From Desulfovibrio sp. (lineage in GTDB: Bacteria > Desulfobacterota > Desulfovibrionia > Desulfovibrionales > Desulfovibrionaceae): DNA of 34,032 nucleotides. The DNA is taken from contig JAITHT010000091.1 in NCBI GenBank assembly GCA_031279825.1, positions 1 to 34,032 on the forward strand, read 5' to 3'. Position 1 is the first letter of the stretch. Each line of letters begins with the position of its first letter. Below, in pieces: positions 31,223 through 34,032 of this stretch. Under the pieces are notes generated by a model, which did not search any database, had not been told where the DNA came from, and saw only the letters and a program-made list of their open reading frames with translations. The position numbers were made by a program, and so were the translations under genes.

Positions 31223-31473
31223 ACAGCATCGAGTGGACAACCAAGGCATTACGGCAAGCACGGAAGCTCCCGCCAACTGTTCAGGGAGACATTGCCGAGG
31301 CGGTTGATACCCTCCGCAGTTGGCCGCATGTTGAGCAGATCAAGGCGCTGGTGGGGAAACCCGGCTACCGGTTGCGTGTAGGCCGTTATCGAGTGCTGTT
31401 CACAATTCATGCCGGTATCCCGCTGGTGGTTCGCATAGAGGAGGTCAAGAAGCGCGATGAGCATACCTACTAA
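31219..31473 (+). CDS. RelE/ParE-family toxin
   Basis: An 84-residue toxin of the RelE/ParE superfamily, which usually cleaves mRNA at the ribosome or poisons gyrase. The pattern is typical: SIEWTTKALRQARKLP, a helical AEAVDTLRSWP, then KALVGKPGYRLRVGRYRVLF and a closing VRIEEVKKRDEHTY strand. The YRLRVGRYRVLF core with VKKRDE suggests the RelE/YafQ-like mRNA-interferase subgroup. There is no Shine-Dalgarno and the promoter suggests a leaderless message. It is upstream of and overlaps the antitoxin gene by 17 bases, the toxin-first order of HigBA-type pairs. It may stabilise the element after integration. Confidence 0.9.
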   Translation: MNSIEWTTKALRQARKLPPTVQGDIAEAVDTLRSWPHVEQIKALVGKPGYRLRVGRYRVLFTIHAGIPLVVRIEEVKKRDEHTY

Positions 31474-31804
31474 TCATCAAGTTATCACGCACCAGGGCGT
31501 ACCTGTGGCTGTTGTGGTGCCCTATGAGGAGTACGCCGCCGCTTTTGGCCGTGACGCAGTGCAGGAAGCCACAGATCCCACCGTTCCGCATGAGGTTGCG
31601 TCCCGTGTTCTGAAAGAGCAGATATCCCCCATCCGCGCATGGCGTGAGTACCTGGGATTGACTCAGGCTGATGTGGCCGCCCGCATGGAGGTATCACAGT
31701 CCGCCTTTGCCCAGATGGAAGCCCCTGAAGCCAGGCCGCGCATGAACACCTTGAAAAAGGTAGCCGCCGCCCTGGGGGTTGCTCCTGACCAGTTGAGGTG
31801 GTAA
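31457..31804 (+). CDS. antitoxin: Phd-like N-terminus fused to XRE helix-turn-helix
   Basis: A 115-residue antitoxin of the preceding toxin. The N-terminus (HQVITHQGVPVAVVVPYEEY) resembles the Phd/YefM dimerisation fold, and the C-terminal half is a standard XRE helix-turn-helix (REYLGLTQADVAARMEVSQS, then MNTLKKVAAALGVAPDQLRW). The middle would wrap the toxin. Combining a Phd-type segment with an XRE domain is less usual than either alone. It probably represses the operon through the CTTATGA-like repeats. Start at 31457, inside the toxin gene, with GAGGTCAAG upstream. Confidence 0.88.
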   Translation: MSIPTNHQVITHQGVPVAVVVPYEEYAAAFGRDAVQEATDPTVPHEVASRVLKEQISPIRAWREYLGLTQADVAARMEVSQSAFAQMEAPEARPRMNTLKKVAAALGVAPDQLRW

Positions 31805-31855
31805 TCCTGCACGGAGGAAGAGACACCCCCGGCCATGATGCACCGAAAGCGTGTG

Positions 31856-31875
31856 GGGGTAACTTTCGGGGTAAC
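31856..31875. repeat. GGGGTAAC pair (putative integrase arm sites, right)
   Basis: GGGGTAAC at 31856-31863 and 31868-31875, again 12 bases apart and in the same orientation as the left-end pair at 20797-20816. This shared spacing at both ends of the element supports a role in integrase binding. Confidence 0.6.
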
Positions 31876-31931
31876 TATAAAAATATGCACCATGGCATAC
31901 GTTTAATTTCAATATGATAGCATGACCTGAA

Positions 31932-31951
31932 GAGTCTCCCCTTCGCACCAT
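31932..31951 (+). other. attR of element B (duplicated tRNA-Leu end)
   Basis: GAGTCTCCCCTTCGCACCAT matches the 3' end of tRNA-Leu (GAGTCTCCCCTTCGGCACCAT) except for one missing G. It marks the right end of element B. The adjacent sequence is a terminator and then the integrase of another element, so the same att could also be the left end of that element. Confidence 0.8.
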
Positions 31952-31958
31952 AAGACTG

Positions 31959-31999
31959 TAAGGGTTGTAGCTAACTAGCTGTAACCCTTATTCTTTTTT
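31959..31999 (+). terminator. intrinsic terminator after attR
   Basis: TAAGGGTT (31959-31966) and AACCCTTA (31983-31990) form an 8-bp stem, with an inner AGCT/AGCT pair, followed by TTCTTTTTTC. It stands seven bases after the duplicated tRNA end and is probably the original terminator of the tRNA-Leu gene, or that of the next element. Confidence 0.7.
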
Positions 32000-32038
32000 C
32001 TCTCTCCAAGGGTTCAGCCGTGGCTGAAAATCCCTGAT

Positions 32039-32068
32039 GGGTCCAAAGGGGTCCAAACAGGGGTCCAA
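32039..32068. repeat. GGGTCCAA triple direct repeat
   Basis: GGGTCCAA at 32039-32046, 32049-32056 and 32061-32068, spaced 10 and 12 bases. It lies between attR and the start of the next integrase, the usual place for arm-type integrase sites of that element. Confidence 0.5.
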
Positions 32069-32093
32069 CCTGCCCTCCGGCACGGGGTTCGCC

Positions 32094-33920
32094 ATGACCC
32101 AAACCCTTACTTCCGTCCAGGCATGCGGGAAGCCTGCGAACTCCCACTCCCATGCGCCTTCCTATCTTTACCGGAAACGGAATATCTACTACTTTCGGTA
32201 TGTGATTCCCAAAAACATGCGGGAATCACTCGGCGGCACGGAAATACGGCTCAGCCTGCGCACCGGGTACGTCCGCGAAGCAAAGCCGCTGGCGGACAGG
32301 ATGCATGATGCGTTGCGCATCGACTTGCAAGGACAACTGATGCTTACCCTTCAGGAAATCAAAAAACGTCTGGCGGCGCTCGTGACCAATCTAGCCGAGC
32401 TTCAGGCGGCCACGTTTGAAACGATGGAGAGCGACCCGCTCTATGGGGATGCTGACGTTGCGCCGTCCGCTAAAGAGTTGCGGTACAAGCAAAAAGCCTT
32501 GTATCAGGACAGGCGGCGGCAGGAAGACGTATATGAACGTTGGCTGATCGAGAAACTGCACGGCCCTCTTCTGTCCTCCATCACGACCGAGAAATACCAT
32601 GAGCTTTTGGACAGACCGTTCAAATCGGAATATTTTTTCGCGTTATACACGGAGCGTCACGCCGCCTTTCTGGTGAATAGGGGCTTTTTTTCAAAAGAAG
32701 AGATTGAGGAGAACAAGGCCGTTATCGGCAAAGCCCTGATGCAAGCCTGCCTCATGTTTAACGATTATGTCGTCGCGGACGAGGACGGCAAGACCGTTGA
32801 AGCGCAAAAAATCCTTGCCGATTATCTGGCGACAGCCAATCCGCCTCTCGTCCCTGCGGCATCTCAGCCACCGCCGCCAGCACCTCCAAAACTCTTCTAT
32901 TCCGAAGCCGTGGAGAGGTATATTTCCGCCAAACTCCGGGAAAACGCCTGGAAGCCACACAATGTGCCGGACATACGGACCAGACTGCTCAACTTCGTCG
33001 AGATCAAAGGAGACATGCCGATTGAGGATATTTCCCGCCAGGACATGCGTTCCTTCATGGAAATTTTGCAAAAGCTCCCGCCGCATCGCAACAAAGGGAA
33101 AAGATATGCCGGGAAAAGCATCGCGGAAATTCTGGCGATGAACCCCGAACAAACGCTGAACGTCGCGACCATAAACACCGCTGTTGAAGCTGTGGGCAGT
33201 CTGCTTGAGTGGTATGTGAGGGAAGGCGTTCTTGACAGGAACCCGGCCAAGGGATTGCAGGTCAAGGACACCCGACAGGCCATCGACCTGCGGGAAGCGT
33301 TTTCGCGGGATGATCTGGAACGTATATTTGTTCATCCCAAGTTCACGCAGGGCAAATTCAAATTTCCCGCCTACTTCTGGATACCTCTTATCGGACTTTT
33401 CACCGGCATGCGTCTTGAGGAAATCGCGCAACTCTTTTGCAAGGATACCTACCAGGACAAAGATAGCTTGTTGTGGGTCATTGATGTGAACGACATCGGC
33501 CAGGATGAGCTTGGGCTCGGTAAAAGTCTGAAAAACAAAAACGCTCACAGGCGAATACCCGTTCACCAGACCCTGGTGGAGCTTGGGTTGCCGGAATATC
33601 GGACGCAGGTTGCGAAGGCCAAACATATCCGCCTGTTCCCCGAACTCAAAAGAACGGCCAAAACGCCAAAACTCGGCAAACAGCCAGGAAAACAATTCAG
33701 CGCCGTGGTTAATGAGGTATTGGGCAATTCTGGGAAGAAATCATTCCACTCCCTCCGTCACACCTTTGCGGATTTTTATAAGCAAAAAGGCTTGCAAACA
33801 GACTTTTTCCGGCAGTTGTATGGGCATGACACCCCGGAGCTTGCCGCCAAACAATACGGCTCAAGATTTCCGATAGAACTACAGTATGCAAAAGTCATTG
33901 AGAAATTGGATTACGGGTAG
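32094..33920 (+). CDS. tyrosine recombinase (integrase) of a second element, element C
   Basis: A 608-residue integrase from the ATG at 32094 (an upstream ATG at 32037 would translate the direct repeats). The N-terminus has the DUF6538-type beta segment YLYRKRNIYYFRYVIPKNMR, with LRTGYVREAKPLADRM. A long helical insertion and a Pro-rich linker (near residues 265-285) separate it from the core-binding region (FYSEAVERYISAKLRENAWK). The catalytic domain has Arg in FTGMRLEEIAQLF, HSLRHTFADFY, GHDTPELAAKQYG and the nucleophile Tyr in that last motif. It is unlike the two P4-type integrases in this window, so a different element shares the locus. Only this gene of the element is visible. Confidence 0.92.
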   Translation: MTQTLTSVQACGKPANSHSHAPSYLYRKRNIYYFRYVIPKNMRESLGGTEIRLSLRTGYVREAKPLADRMHDALRIDLQGQLMLTLQEIKKRLAALVTNLAELQAATFETMESDPLYGDADVAPSAKELRYKQKALYQDRRRQEDVYERWLIEKLHGPLLSSITTEKYHELLDRPFKSEYFFALYTERHAAFLVNRGFFSKEEIEENKAVIGKALMQACLMFNDYVVADEDGKTVEAQKILADYLATANPPLVPAASQPPPPAPPKLFYSEAVERYISAKLRENAWKPHNVPDIRTRLLNFVEIKGDMPIEDISRQDMRSFMEILQKLPPHRNKGKRYAGKSIAEILAMNPEQTLNVATINTAVEAVGSLLEWYVREGVLDRNPAKGLQVKDTRQAIDLREAFSRDDLERIFVHPKFTQGKFKFPAYFWIPLIGLFTGMRLEEIAQLFCKDTYQDKDSLLWVIDVNDIGQDELGLGKSLKNKNAHRRIPVHQTLVELGLPEYRTQVAKAKHIRLFPELKRTAKTPKLGKQPGKQFSAVVNEVLGNSGKKSFHSLRHTFADFYKQKGLQTDFFRQLYGHDTPELAAKQYGSRFPIELQYAKVIEKLDYG

Positions 33921-34032
33921 TGTCCAGAATTTTTCGCACATTTTGTAGTAGCCAAGTAATGTCGGTTTTGGCGGTGCCTTGAGGAGTCGGCGCGGGCCTT
34001 GCGAGCGATATCCCTCAAATATATCGCGGCTG
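33921..34032. other. right edge, no supportable feature
   Basis: Only 112 bases follow the integrase stop. I see no gene start, hairpin or repeat that I can defend. Confidence 0.4.

Larger units (their letters stand above)
20663..31951 (+). mobile_element. element B: integrative, satellite-like element in tRNA-Leu
   Basis: Bounded on the left by the 3' end of tRNA-Leu (GAGTCTCCCCTTCGGCACCA at 20663-20682) and on the right by GAGTCTCCCCTTCGCACCAT at 31932-31951, which lacks one G. The ~11.3 kb between hold a tyrosine integrase next to attL, an AlpA regulator, replication genes, an antirepressor, both terminase subunits, a divergent XRE/PAPS-reductase-like module and a toxin-antitoxin pair. 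No capsid, portal, tail or lysis gene is present. The content fits a phage satellite or a heavily reduced prophage. Compared with element A it shares the integrase - GYPL protein - AlpA - replication order. Confidence 0.85.

Overview
The window looks like part of a Gram-negative, high-GC chromosome, most likely from the Desulfovibrionaceae (Desulfobacterota). That call rests on an LPS gene (lpxB), the rpmE - DUF1385 - prfA gene order, a ComFB-family protein, a tandem-ACT protein and a topoisomerase I with four C-terminal zinc ribbons. It is an inference from gene content and order; no database search was possible.

Layout. (1) 1-3082, minus strand: the end of an integrative element (element A). 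It carries a P4-type integrase broken by a deletion/frameshift, an AT-rich unknown gene, an AlpA-type regulator and the start of a possible primase. (2) 3238-20503: core chromosome. It holds rfbB-rfbD-lpxB, rpmE, a DUF1385 membrane protein, prfA, a large CgeB-type glycosyltransferase (minus strand), a ComFB-like gene, a PHP phosphatase, a double-ATPase ABC protein, a YbjQ-like gene, topA, a tandem-ACT protein and ribF (minus strand). Two repeat families lie in its intergenic regions: a ~170-bp structured leader duplicated immediately before two unrelated genes and ending in their ribosome binding site, and three copies of a MITE-like repeat. (3) 20596-20682: tRNA-Leu(CAG), whose 3' end is the attachment site of (4) element B, about 11.3 kb (20663-31951). 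(5) From 31932: a second, different integrase lies directly after the attR of element B, so the locus looks like a tandem integration site; this element runs off the right edge.

Element B is the most interesting part. It encodes an integrase, a protein related to the unknown gene of element A, an AlpA regulator, two replication-type proteins, a Bro-N antirepressor, an unknown gene, the small and large terminase subunits and a 38-residue Gly/Arg-rich protein. A divergent minus-strand module follows (XRE regulator, PAPS-reductase-like ATP pyrophosphatase, unknown partner), then two small genes and a RelE/Phd-XRE toxin-antitoxin pair. There is a complete terminase pair but no portal, capsid, tail or lysis gene between the two att sites. 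That is the expected look of a phage satellite that packages itself in a helper's capsids, or of a collapsed prophage. Elements A and B share the order integrase - GYPL/EVKG protein - AlpA - replication gene, so they probably belong to one family of islands.
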